Assembly (NCBI RefSeq): GCF_030063145.1 | Contig: NZ_JASISM010000004.1 | Location: 341,682 to 405,681 of the forward strand | DNA: 64,000 nt | Reading direction: 5' to 3' | Source: Cryobacterium sp. PH31-L1 | GTDB lineage: Bacteria; Actinomycetota; Actinomycetes; Actinomycetales; Microbacteriaceae | In this document: one piece after another, positions 25,994-35,177 of the stretch | How the letters are laid out: each line of letters begins with the position of its first letter | How positions within the stretch are numbered: position 1 is the first letter of the stretch | The notes under the pieces: generated by a model | Databases searched by the model: none | Seen by the model: only the letters and a program-made list of their open reading frames with translations | Told to the model about the DNA's origin: nothing | Translations under genes and position numbers: made by a program

Positions 25994-26665
25994 TCACGAG
26001 TGCTTCGATGACAGGTGCACCAAGCAGAGCGTCGGCTGCACGAAGGGTTCCAAGCTGATGCCCTCGGCGTCCTGACCAAGCGAACGGGCGAGACCTGTCA
26101 TCAGGCCCAAATGCACCGAACAGACCACATCGGGGTTCGCTCGCGCCTCGGCCCGGAACGGGCAGGACGTCAGCGCAATGACTGCCTCCTCGGCTCGGAG
26201 TTGGGGCTCGAAACCGATCTCGGTGAGCACACTCAACAACGGCGGAACCACGTTGACAGTAGGCCCATCGGTCGCCACCCCAGCGGCCGCGGCAGCGTAC
26301 TGCGCCGACCAGCGCTCGCCGGCCCGGATCGCGCGGGCGCGGCCGCCGTCGGCATCCTCGCCAATGACCGCGGCGAGGGCCTCGGTCAGCTGCTGCTGGG
26401 CGTTTTCAGCCGCCAGCGGTGCCGCGACCGCTCTGAACAACACGTGTGGGCGGCCGCGCTGCCCGGCCCGGGCGACGTGGCGTTCGATGAGCCCGGCCGC
26501 CTCGAGGTGCTCAAGGTGAAACCGGGCCGTCGTGATGTGGAGTGCGAGGGCGGCGGCCACTGCGCTTGCGCCCAGCGGCACGGCGGATTCGGTGAGCAGT
26601 GCCAGGGCGCGACGGCGCGGTTCACTGGCCAGGGCAGCGTACCGGGCTTCATTGGTCGGAACCAT
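25994..26665 (-). CDS. ArsR/SufR-like regulator with cysteine cluster, probable nirK regulator
   Basis: A 223-residue protein. Residues 1-75 are a winged helix-turn-helix (RYAALASEPRRRALALLTES, then HITTARFHLEHLEAAGLIERH). The C-terminal domain has C168, C182 and C214 with His nearby (TSCPFRAEA, VVCSVHLGL, TLCLVHL), a pattern like SufR-type regulators that sense through an iron-sulfur cluster. It lies directly upstream of nirK on the same strand, so it probably responds to NO or redox state. The ligand is inference. Confidence 0.82.
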   Translation of the reverse strand: MVPTNEARYAALASEPRRRALALLTESAVPLGASAVAAALALHITTARFHLEHLEAAGLIERHVARAGQRGRPHVLFRAVAAPLAAENAQQQLTEALAAVIGEDADGGRARAIRAGERWSAQYAAAAAGVATDGPTVNVVPPLLSVLTEIGFEPQLRAEEAVIALTSCPFRAEARANPDVVCSVHLGLMTGLARSLGQDAEGISLEPFVQPTLCLVHLSSKHS

Positions 26666-26708
26666 GATTTTAGAGTAGCAGCGTGCGGTTAAACCTGCGG
26701 GTGTGGCA

Positions 26709-27713
26709 CTAGTCCCCCGGCGCGAGCCAGTGCAGTGACCGGCCGTGCGGCTGGGTCAGGGCGATCGGCTCGCCGTCCAGGGCCAGAATGAAAGCGGATG
26801 CCTCCGCTGGCGGTTCCGAGAGCCGCTCCAGTACCCCGAGCACCACGCTCTGCCCCTCGTTCGACAGCCAGCGCACCGGCAGCCGGGTCATCTGCTCGGA
26901 GAACCGGTTGCGATCGGCCTCGTTGAGGTAGGCGAGCACCGCGGTGTGGAACACCACCACGGTCGCCCCGGCTGGAGCCCGGGCAACGAGCGCCTCGATC
27001 TGCTCGTTGAGGTCGCCCGACACAATCGGGGCCGGCTGCTGCCTCGCCACCGGCACCGCGGCGCGCAGCCGGGCCCGGCGGTCGTCGTGCTCCGGCCAGA
27101 TCAGCGCGTCGAGCCAGGCCACATCCGCCTCGCTCGACACGTCAAGCGGGTGAAGGTCGATACCGGCGCGCCAGACGATGTCGGGCATCCGCTCGGGCAG
27201 CGGCACCGGGCCGGTGACGTCACAGTCCAGAACGACCGGGCTCGGACCGTCTGAGGGGTCGAACTTGCGCTCACTGCCATCAGCTAACCGGTACCGGTAG
27301 CTGTACCGGTCTGGATGCAGGCACAGTCCAGCGGATGCACCCACCTCGATCAGCGCGAGCGGCCCGGCGAGCGCCGCCAATGCCGGCAGCAGCACGGCGC
27401 ACCGACCGGGCTCGTTGGTCTGGGTGGCGTGGGTGATACAGGTCGCGGCCACGTCGGTCCAGTGCTCGCACAGCCAGGCAGCGAACGCCGGATATTCCCC
27501 CGCCGCTGCGCCGTGCAGCCGGGCCGCGCTGAACACGAGGTTCGGTTGGCGTTTGACCGCGGGCAGCTGGTCGATCAGGGCAACGGTGGCGGGATCGGCC
27601 GCGACTCCGGCCGCCCAGGCCTCGTAGCAGGCGCTCATTCCGCGAGCTTCCACTTCGGCGAAGGCCCGGTAGCGTTCGGCGGTCCGGACCAGCGGGTCGG
27701 TGCTTGCTCTCAT
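26709..27713 (-). CDS. DUF2332 family protein
   Basis: A 334-residue cytoplasmic protein. RYRAFAEVEARGMSACYEAWA near the start, the glycine-rich LIEVGASAGLCLHPDRYSYRY near residue 125, and the C-terminal VVVFHTAVLAYL are typical of DUF2332. The glycine-rich stretch resembles an S-adenosylmethionine-binding loop, but no activity is known to me. The ATG at 27713 is preferred over the open frame to 27860, whose first 49 codons have no family character and overlap the pepN leader. Confidence 0.88.
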   Translation of the reverse strand: MRASTDPLVRTAERYRAFAEVEARGMSACYEAWAAGVAADPATVALIDQLPAVKRQPNLVFSAARLHGAAAGEYPAFAAWLCEHWTDVAATCITHATQTNEPGRCAVLLPALAALAGPLALIEVGASAGLCLHPDRYSYRYRLADGSERKFDPSDGPSPVVLDCDVTGPVPLPERMPDIVWRAGIDLHPLDVSSEADVAWLDALIWPEHDDRRARLRAAVPVARQQPAPIVSGDLNEQIEALVARAPAGATVVVFHTAVLAYLNEADRNRFSEQMTRLPVRWLSNEGQSVVLGVLERLSEPPAEASAFILALDGEPIALTQPHGRSLHWLAPGD

Positions 27714-27804
27714 GCCCACATCGTAATCATGGTTAGGCTTGCGGGGTGCGATGGCGCCACGAGTGCCAAAGCAACACCCTCGTGAATCGAACTGGAGAAC
27801 TAAG

Positions 27805-30351
27805 TTGCCTGGAGAAAATCTCACCCGCATTGAAGCGACCGAGCGCGCCGCGCTGGTCACCGTCGCGAGCTACAACGTTGTGCTCGACCTCACCAGCGGT
27901 CCCACCACGTTCGGCAGCACCACTACCGTGCACTTCACGGCCACCCCCGGAGCCTCGACCTTCATCGACGCCATCACCGCGCGCGTGTACTCGGTCACCC
28001 TCAACGGCGCCCTGCTCGACCCGACCGTCGTGAGTGACGGCATCCGCATTGCGCTGGACGGCCTGCAGGCCGACAACGAGCTCGTCGTCGTCGCCGACGC
28101 GCTGTACACCAACACCGGTGAGGGATTGCACCGTTTCGTCGACCCGGTCGACAACGAGGTCTACCTGTACAGCCAGTTCGAGGTACCCGACTCCCGCCGC
28201 GTCTTCGCCGTGTTCGAGCAGCCCGACCTGAAAGCGAAGTTCTCCTTCACCGTCACGGCGCCGAGCCAGTGGCAGGTCGTCTCCAACTCCACCACGCCCA
28301 CACCGATCGACGCCGGCAACGGTGCCAGCACGTGGGCGTTCGAACCGACCCACACCATCTCGAGCTACATCACCGCGCTCATCGCCGGCCCGTACGCCGT
28401 CGTGCGCAGCGAGCTCACGTCGAGCGACGGACGCACCATTCCGCTCGGCGTGTTCAGCCGCAAGAGCCTCAGCGAGTACCTCGACGCCGATTACATCCTG
28501 GAGAAGACCCGCCAGGGCTTCGCCTACTACGAGGAGAAGTTCGGCTACGCCTACCCCTTCGACAAGTACGACCAGCTGTTCGTGCCGGAGTTCAACGCCG
28601 GCGCCATGGAGAACGCCGGCGCGGTCACCTTCACCGAAACGTACATCTTTCGCTCCAAGGTCACCGACGCCATCAAGGAACGTCGCGTCGTGACGATTCT
28701 GCACGAGCTGGCCCACATGTGGTTCGGCGACCTGGTCACCATGACCTGGTGGAACGACCTGTGGCTCAACGAGAGCTTCGCCGAGTGGGCGTCGACCATC
28801 GCTACCGCCGAGGCCACCGAGTGGCACGAAGCCTGGACCACCTTCGCCGTGATGGAGAAGAGCTGGGCCTACAAGCAGGACCAGCTACCCTCGACCCACC
28901 CGGTCGTCGCCACCATCCGCGATCTCGACGACGTTCTCGTCAACTTCGACGGCATCACCTACGCCAAGGGCGGCTCCGTGCTCAAGCAGCTCGCCGCCTG
29001 GGTCGGCATCGACGCCTTCTTCACCGGCGTCGGCTCCTACTTTCAGAAGCACCAATGGGGTAACACCGAGCTGCGCGACCTGCTGGTCGAGCTCGAGGCA
29101 GCCAGTGGCCGCGACCTCAGCGGCTGGGCCCAGCTGTGGCTGGAGACCGCGGGAGTCAACACCCTGCGTCCAGAGATCACGGTCGACGACTCCGGCGTCA
29201 TCACCGCCTTCACCGTGCTGCAGAGTGCCGCTGTCGACTACCCCACCATTCGCCCGCACCGCCTCGCGATCGGCTTCTACACCTTCAACGACGCCCACAA
29301 GCTCGTGCGCACGCATCGGGTCGAGCTTGACGTTGACGGACCCAGAACGGATGTTCCCGCTCTCGTCGGCCGCGAACGCGCCGATTTGATCCTGCTTAAC
29401 GACGACGACCTCAGCTACGCCAAGGTACGCCTCGACCCGGCCTCGGAGGCCGTTGCCCTGGAGCACCTCGCTGCCATTGACAGTCCGCTCGCTCGGGCCC
29501 TGGTCTGGGGTTCGGTCTGGGACGCCACCCGCGACGCCGAAACCACGGCGCGCGACTTCGTGCGCCTGGTACTGAACAACGTGGCCACCGAGACCGAGTC
29601 GACCACCCTGCGCACCGTGCTCGGCCAGGTCGTGCTCACCGCCACGTACTACGTGGCCGAGCCGCATCGGGGCGCCGTGACGACCGAGGTCGCCGATGCG
29701 CTGTGGACCCTCGCTCAGGGTGCGGCGGCCGGCAGCGACGCCCAGTTCCAGTTCGTGAAGTTCTTCGCCTCGGTCGCGGCCACCACCGCGCAGCTCGATA
29801 ACGTGGCTGCTTTGCGGTCGGGCGCGACGGTACTCGAGGGCCTCGAGGTTGACACCGACCTGGCCTGGGAGCTGCTCATCGCTCTCGTGGCCGGGGGCCG
29901 TGCAACCGCGACGGAGATCGACGCAGCGCTCGAAGCCGACAACACGGCGACCGGCGCCCAGTCCGCAGCCCTGGCGAAGGCCGCTCTGCCCACGGCGGAG
30001 GGCAAGCTCGCCGCCTGGTCCTCGCTGATCGACGTCGACACGGCCGCGACGACCATCGTGCGCACGACCGCCGCCGGGTTCCTGCGCGTGAACGACTCGG
30101 CACTGCTCGAGCCGTTCGTGGCGACCTACTTCGACATGCTGCAGTCGGTGTGGGAGGCGCGCAGCTTCTCGATCGGCGAGAAACTCGTGATCGGCCTCTA
30201 CCCGGCCCCGCTAAACAACCAGGCCCTCGCCGACGCAACGCAGGCCTGGCTCGATGCCAACCCCGAGCCGGCCGCCCTGCGCCGCCTCGTGGTCGAGAAC
30301 CTCGCCGGGGTTGAGCGGTCGCTCAGGGTGCAGGCGCGCGACGCCGAGTAA
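27805..30351 (+). CDS. pepN: Aminopeptidase N (M1 family)
   Basis: An 848-residue zinc aminopeptidase. It has the substrate motif GAMENAG (266-272), zinc motif H300-E301-L-A-H304 with the third ligand Glu in NESFAEW, and the C-terminal ERAP1-like domain. It removes N-terminal residues from peptides, probably downstream of Clp proteases. The TTG at 27805, with GGAGA 8 bases upstream, gives the family-typical start LPGENLTRIEATERAAL; the earlier ATG at 27739 is rejected. A strong hairpin follows. Confidence 0.96.
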   Translation: MPGENLTRIEATERAALVTVASYNVVLDLTSGPTTFGSTTTVHFTATPGASTFIDAITARVYSVTLNGALLDPTVVSDGIRIALDGLQADNELVVVADALYTNTGEGLHRFVDPVDNEVYLYSQFEVPDSRRVFAVFEQPDLKAKFSFTVTAPSQWQVVSNSTTPTPIDAGNGASTWAFEPTHTISSYITALIAGPYAVVRSELTSSDGRTIPLGVFSRKSLSEYLDADYILEKTRQGFAYYEEKFGYAYPFDKYDQLFVPEFNAGAMENAGAVTFTETYIFRSKVTDAIKERRVVTILHELAHMWFGDLVTMTWWNDLWLNESFAEWASTIATAEATEWHEAWTTFAVMEKSWAYKQDQLPSTHPVVATIRDLDDVLVNFDGITYAKGGSVLKQLAAWVGIDAFFTGVGSYFQKHQWGNTELRDLLVELEAASGRDLSGWAQLWLETAGVNTLRPEITVDDSGVITAFTVLQSAAVDYPTIRPHRLAIGFYTFNDAHKLVRTHRVELDVDGPRTDVPALVGRERADLILLNDDDLSYAKVRLDPASEAVALEHLAAIDSPLARALVWGSVWDATRDAETTARDFVRLVLNNVATETESTTLRTVLGQVVLTATYYVAEPHRGAVTTEVADALWTLAQGAAAGSDAQFQFVKFFASVAATTAQLDNVAALRSGATVLEGLEVDTDLAWELLIALVAGGRATATEIDAALEADNTATGAQSAALAKAALPTAEGKLAAWSSLIDVDTAATTIVRTTAAGFLRVNDSALLEPFVATYFDMLQSVWEARSFSIGEKLVIGLYPAPLNNQALADATQAWLDANPEPAALRRLVVENLAGVERSLRVQARDAE

Positions 30352-30368
30352 TTAGTTCGCACGACAAC

Positions 30369-30410
30369 CGCGGACCCCGCGACCGGCAGAGGTCGGTCGC
30401 GGGGTCCGCG
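30369..30410 (+). terminator. Perfect 16-bp hairpin after pepN
   Basis: CGCGGACCCCGCGACC pairs without mismatch with GGTCGCGGGGTCCGCG around a 10-base loop, starting 18 bases after the pepN stop. No T-run follows, as is common for actinobacterial terminators. Confidence 0.7.
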
Positions 30411-30570
30411 CGTGCAATCGCACGTTCACAGCAAACTCCACGTAAACAGAGAGGATGCCGCCGCCTGCGGCTCAAGCACCGAGTCCTGCAGACCACGAGC
30501 GCGGCCAAATTCCTGGTGTGCGTTGCCCGTTCCCGCTGTCGCCGAGCGCCCTCGGTAGACTGGCTTGGAT

Positions 30571-31692
30571 ATGAACTGGGAAACTATCTGGACCGACCTC
30601 GGCAAATACTTCGCTGCAATTCCATGGACCGACTACGTCGAGAAGATCGTCGCCGTCCTCGCGATCATCGTTATCGCGTTCGCCCTGCGCTGGGCCCTGC
30701 AATTCGTGATTCGGCGGGTCGTGCAGCAGATCGTCTCTGGTGTGAAGAGGACCCAGAAGGTCGACGACACCCAGGCGTTGAATGTATCTCCGATGGCTGC
30801 GGTGCGCGTCGTGCAGCGCTCGCGCACGCTCGGTGCGGTGTTGTCGAACATCGTGAACGTGTTCATTCTGATCACGGCCCTGCTGCTCATCGTCACCACC
30901 CTGAACAAGGACATTCTCGGCTCCTTCGCACTGATCAGCGCCGCAATCGGTGCCGGCCTCGGTTTCGGCGCGCAGAACATCGTCAAGGACATTCTCAACG
31001 GCCTGTTCATGGTCGTCGAAGACCAGATCGGCGTGGGTGACGTGGTCGACGTGGGATTCGCATCCGGTGTCGTAGAAACGGTCGGAATTCGCATCACGCA
31101 GATTCGCGACATCGATGGCACGCTCTGGTTCGTGCGCAACGGCGAGATTCTGCGAGTCGGCAACATGTCCCAGGGCTGGGCCCGCGTCATCATCGACCTC
31201 GCTATTCCCTACAGCTCCGACGTTGAAGCCGTGCAAGATGAACTGTTGCGCGTGGCCAGTGCCCTCGCCTCGAGCCGCAAGTGGCGTGCGTTCATTCTCG
31301 AGAAGCCCGAGATCTGGGGCCTCGAGTCGATCACCGCTGAAGCCCTCGTCACCCGGCTCGTGGTCAAGACCCGGGTTTCGGCGCAGTGGGACTTCGCCCG
31401 CGATCTACGCCTGCACCTCAAGAAGGCCCTCGACGGCATGGGCGTGCCGCTCACTCCGCTCAACAGTGTGGTCATGACCACTGGCGACGGAACACTCGAC
31501 AATTCCCAGGTCGGGCCCGCCGACGGCGCCCTGGACGCGGCGGACGAAGCAGCCGCTGCGGTGCCGGCCGTTGTCGCCGGGGCGCGCACCGGTCCCGTGG
31601 CCGTGCGCAAGCCGCGCGGGCGTAAGCCTAAGACCGAACCGGCCCCGATGAAGACCCCCGACCCCGACACCCGCACTGACGACGCGGACTAA
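30571..31692 (+). CDS. MscS-family mechanosensitive channel
   Basis: A 373-residue protein. Hydrophobic segments lie near residues 25-45 (IVAVLAIIVIAFALRWALQFVI) and 95-150 (NIVNVFILITALLLIVTTLN; the pore-lining GSFALISAAIGAGLGFGAQN). The MscS beta domain follows (EDQIGVGDVVDVGFASGVVE). The C-tail (about 310-373) is Ala/Pro/Lys-rich and disordered. These channels release solutes on hypo-osmotic shock. ATG at 30571 is preferred over the TTG six bases upstream. Confidence 0.92.
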   Translation: MNWETIWTDLGKYFAAIPWTDYVEKIVAVLAIIVIAFALRWALQFVIRRVVQQIVSGVKRTQKVDDTQALNVSPMAAVRVVQRSRTLGAVLSNIVNVFILITALLLIVTTLNKDILGSFALISAAIGAGLGFGAQNIVKDILNGLFMVVEDQIGVGDVVDVGFASGVVETVGIRITQIRDIDGTLWFVRNGEILRVGNMSQGWARVIIDLAIPYSSDVEAVQDELLRVASALASSRKWRAFILEKPEIWGLESITAEALVTRLVVKTRVSAQWDFARDLRLHLKKALDGMGVPLTPLNSVVMTTGDGTLDNSQVGPADGALDAADEAAAAVPAVVAGARTGPVAVRKPRGRKPKTEPAPMKTPDPDTRTDDAD

Positions 31693-31752
31693 CCCTGCCC
31701 CGGCGACGATCCAGCACCTAGACACTAACCCCAGAGAAGAAAGCCGCACCAC

Positions 31753-32214
31753 GTGACCTCTGAACGACACCCGACCGACCAGCCGACCGTTCCTGCCGGC
31801 GTACACCTGCGCGAGAACGAGAACGGTGCAGCCGCGGTGCCGACATTCTTCGACGAGGTCGGCGGAACCCCGTTCTTCGAAAAGCTCGTGCACGACTTCT
31901 ACGTGGGCGTGGCCACCGACCCGGTGCTGAAGCCCATGTATCCCGAAGATGACCTGGGCCCGGCCGAACACCGGTTGGTTATGTTCCTCGAGCAGTTCTG
32001 GGGCGGCCCCGGCACGTACAGCGAGCAGCGCGGTCACCCCCGTCTGCGCCAGCGGCACGTGCCGTTCAAGGTCAATCCGGATGCCCGCGACCGGTGGCTC
32101 GGACACATGAAAGTCGCCGTGGACGCAGCCGCCCTGCCGTCATTGCAGCAGGGCATCCTCTGGGATTATCTGGAGCGCGCCGCCTTTGCCATGGTGAACA
32201 GTTTCGACGACTAG
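31753..32214 (+). CDS. glbO: Group II truncated hemoglobin
   Basis: A 153-residue globin starting at GTG. TFFDEVGGTPFFEKLVHDFYVGVATDPVLKPMYPEDDLGPAEHRLVMFLEQFWGGP and PRLRQRHVPFKV are typical of the GlbO class, with the proximal His in RQRH. GlbO binds O2 and can react with NO. Its place after pepN resembles Rv2467-Rv2470 in M. tuberculosis. It has a ~25-residue polar N-terminal extension. Confidence 0.94.
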   Translation: MTSERHPTDQPTVPAGVHLRENENGAAAVPTFFDEVGGTPFFEKLVHDFYVGVATDPVLKPMYPEDDLGPAEHRLVMFLEQFWGGPGTYSEQRGHPRLRQRHVPFKVNPDARDRWLGHMKVAVDAAALPSLQQGILWDYLERAAFAMVNSFDD

Positions 32215-32310
32215 CCACGAGACGGCAGTGACTTCACTCTACGGGGCATTGGCTCGCTAGGCTCGCTCTAGATACGTGGTTCGAACAACCTCGTGATCCG
32301 GGGAGTTCGC

Positions 32311-35130
32311 ATGCACGAGAGCACCACACCACAGGGTGAAAGCTTGTCTTCGCCTGATGCGGATCCGGTTGGGGCTGCCGTCGCGGCCGGTGACGCCTAT
32401 CGGTTCTCCGAGCCGGAGGTGCTCGCCCGGTTCGATGCGCGACGCACCGGCCTGAGCATTGCCGAGGTCGCCCTGCACCGGGAACGCTACGGCGACAACG
32501 TGATCGTCAAGGTGCAGCAGGAATCGATGCTGCTGCGCTACCTGCGCCAGTTCAAGGACTGGATGATCGTGCTTCTGCTCGCCTGCGCGGCAATCACTGG
32601 CTACCTCGGCGACACGCTGACCTCGGCGGTGCTCGTGCTGCTGGTGCTGCTGAACACCTCGATCGGGTTCGTGCAGGAATACCGCGCCGGCAAGACGATG
32701 GATGCCCTCCAGCACCTTGCGCAGTCCCTCACCCAGGTGCTCCGGGAGAACACCTTCGGGCAGGTGGACTCCGCCGAGCTGGTCGTCGGCGACGTCGTGC
32801 GGCTGGAGGAGGGCGCGGCGGTGCCGGCGGACATCCGCTTGATTGAGGCGACCGCGTTCTCGACGAACGAATTCGCCCTCACCGGCGAGAGCGATCCCAC
32901 CCGCAAGTACACGCACGCCATCATGACCGAGGTCGCCGTGGCCGAGCGCCACAACACCGCGCACGCCGGAACGACGGTGGCCACCGGCGAGGCGATCGGC
33001 GTCGTCATCGCCACCGGCGCCCGCACCGAGCTCGGGCGCATCGCCCGGCTCACCCAGTCCGCGCCGCGCACCACGAGCCCGTTGCAGCGGGAGATGGGCT
33101 ACCTCGCCCGCAATATCACCTATGTGGCGGTGGCCCTCGCCCTCGTGCTTCTGGTCGTCGCGGTGCAGGCGAACCTGCCGTTCCATGAGGCGCTGCTGTT
33201 TGCTGTGGGGTTTGCCAGCGCGGTGATTCCTCAGGGGTTACCGGCCGAGGTGAACACGGCGCTGGCGCAGGCGGCCGGGGCGCTCGCGCAGCGGCAGGCC
33301 CTGGTCAAGCGGCTCAGCGCGGTGGAGACCCTCGGTGCCACCGAGGTAATCTGCACCGACAAGACCGGAACCCTCACCCAGAACGAGATGACAGTGACCG
33401 AACTGGTCGTGGCCGGCCGCGACTTCGTCGTGCACGGCATCGGCTATGCGCCGGAGGGCGGCATCGAGGCGGTGGGCGGCGGGACTGTGTCGGGTGCGGC
33501 ATCCGTTGATACCGCGCGCCTGACGGCTTTTCTGCGCACCGGTTTTCTCGCGAGCAACGCTCGTCTGCTCGGTCCCGACGAGTCGCACGCCGGCTGGCAT
33601 ATCCTCGGCGACCCCACCGAGGGCGCTCTCGTGACGGCGGCCGCCAAGGCCGGAGTCGACCTCGACCGGGTCGATCACGAGGTGCGCGAGTTTCCGTTCG
33701 ACTCCGCCCGAAAGCTCATGACCTCCATTCGTGAGAGCCCAGACGGCACCCTCGTCGCGCACGTGAAGGGAGCGCCGGAGAGCATCGTGGAGCGCTGCAC
33801 GCAAATCGATGACAACGGCTCCGTGCGGCCGATCACCGTCGCCGACCGCGAGGCCTTCCTCGACCGGCACACCGAGAAGTCCGATCGCTGCCTGCGCAAT
33901 CTCGCGTTCGCCACCCGCATGGTCACCCCAGCGGATGCCGACGCCGTCGACCCGCAGACCGTCGAACGCGATCTCGTGCTGCTCGGCCTTGTCTCGATGG
34001 TCGACCCGATTCGCGACTCGGTGCCGGGCGCCATGCGCACCGCGCTCGACGCCCAGATTCGAGTGAACATCATCACCGGCGACTTCTCCCGCACGGCCGA
34101 GGCCATCGCCCGCCAGGCCGGCCTCGACAGCACGGGTCAGCTCAGCGTTGTCACGGCCGACGAACTGCGAGCGATGGGCGACGACGAGGTGCTCGCCCAC
34201 GCGCTCACCGGGTACACCGTATTCAGTCGGGTCGACCCCGAAGACAAGACCCGCATCGTCGACCTGGTCAAGAAGTCCGGCCACGTCGTCGCCGTCACGG
34301 GCGACGGTATCAACGATGCTCCGGCGCTGCGTCACGCCAGTATCGGTGTCGCGATGGGCGCCTCGGGCACGGACGTCGCCAAGGAAGCCGCCGAGGTCGT
34401 GCTGCTCGACGACAGCTTCTCAACCCTGGTCGGGGCCATTGAGAAGGGCCGGGTGATCTACGCGAACATCGCGAAGGGTGTGCTCGCCTGTCTCACCTCG
34501 AACACCGCCGAACTCGTGGTCAATATCGCGAGCCTGCTGCTCGCCACGATCGCGGGGGTTCCGCTGGCGCTCAACGTGCTGCAGATTCTCGCGATCGACC
34601 TGCTCGGCGAGTTGTTGCCCATCGCCGCGCTCGGCAAGGACCCGGAGTCGGGCCGCATCATGAAGCGCGGGCCGCGCGACCCGAGGGCGCACATTGTCAA
34701 TCGGCGCAGCATCCTCGATGTGGTCTATGCCGGGTCGCTCATCGGCCTTCTCGCGATCATCAACTATCTGCTGTTCTACGGCCGGGCCGGAGTCAACCCG
34801 TTCGATGGCCCCGTCGCCGACGCGATCATTGCGCAGGCCACCACCATGACCTACGTCACGATTCTGGTCTGCCAGCTGGTCAACATCGTGCAGCGCCGAA
34901 GCGAGCTCGGTGCGTTCAGCCGCTACCAGTTCTCGAACCCCACCTTCTTGCTCGCCTGTGCCTTCGGCCTCGGCGTGATGCTCGTGATCGTCTACGTGCC
35001 GTTCGTCTCGGTACTGTTTGCGACCGGACCGCTCGGCTTCATGGACTGGGCCTTCGTGCTGCTGGCCGCCGTCGTTTACCTCGCCGTGCGCGAGCTGGGC
35101 CGCCTCTTCACCCACCCGCGAGTTAGCTGA
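32311..35130 (+). CDS. P2-type cation-transporting ATPase with atypical ion site
   Basis: A 939-residue P-type ATPase. It has the actuator motif TGES, phosphorylation motif D350KTGT, nucleotide-domain KGAPE, and hinge TGDGINDAPAL, with about 10 membrane helices. It is closest to SERCA/PMR1-like type II pumps, but the helix-4 motif is P307-Q-G-L-P-A-E-V: the usual PEGLP glutamate, an ion ligand, is Gln here and a Glu sits five residues on. The ion is therefore uncertain (Ca2+, Mn2+, Na+ or other). GGGGAG lies just before ATG 32311. Confidence 0.92.
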   Translation: MHESTTPQGESLSSPDADPVGAAVAAGDAYRFSEPEVLARFDARRTGLSIAEVALHRERYGDNVIVKVQQESMLLRYLRQFKDWMIVLLLACAAITGYLGDTLTSAVLVLLVLLNTSIGFVQEYRAGKTMDALQHLAQSLTQVLRENTFGQVDSAELVVGDVVRLEEGAAVPADIRLIEATAFSTNEFALTGESDPTRKYTHAIMTEVAVAERHNTAHAGTTVATGEAIGVVIATGARTELGRIARLTQSAPRTTSPLQREMGYLARNITYVAVALALVLLVVAVQANLPFHEALLFAVGFASAVIPQGLPAEVNTALAQAAGALAQRQALVKRLSAVETLGATEVICTDKTGTLTQNEMTVTELVVAGRDFVVHGIGYAPEGGIEAVGGGTVSGAASVDTARLTAFLRTGFLASNARLLGPDESHAGWHILGDPTEGALVTAAAKAGVDLDRVDHEVREFPFDSARKLMTSIRESPDGTLVAHVKGAPESIVERCTQIDDNGSVRPITVADREAFLDRHTEKSDRCLRNLAFATRMVTPADADAVDPQTVERDLVLLGLVSMVDPIRDSVPGAMRTALDAQIRVNIITGDFSRTAEAIARQAGLDSTGQLSVVTADELRAMGDDEVLAHALTGYTVFSRVDPEDKTRIVDLVKKSGHVVAVTGDGINDAPALRHASIGVAMGASGTDVAKEAAEVVLLDDSFSTLVGAIEKGRVIYANIAKGVLACLTSNTAELVVNIASLLLATIAGVPLALNVLQILAIDLLGELLPIAALGKDPESGRIMKRGPRDPRAHIVNRRSILDVVYAGSLIGLLAIINYLLFYGRAGVNPFDGPVADAIIAQATTMTYVTILVCQLVNIVQRRSELGAFSRYQFSNPTFLLACAFGLGVMLVIVYVPFVSVLFATGPLGFMDWAFVLLAAVVYLAVRELGRLFTHPRVS

Positions 35131-35177
35131 GAGACTCGACGGCCTCACACGAATTGGGCACGCGGTTTAATGGAACC

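Noticed and set aside
23404..26058. 884-codon open frame on the plus strand
   Set aside because: It lies exactly antisense to nirK, its product is His/Gly/Glu-rich without family character, and it arises from GC-rich third positions of the real gene.
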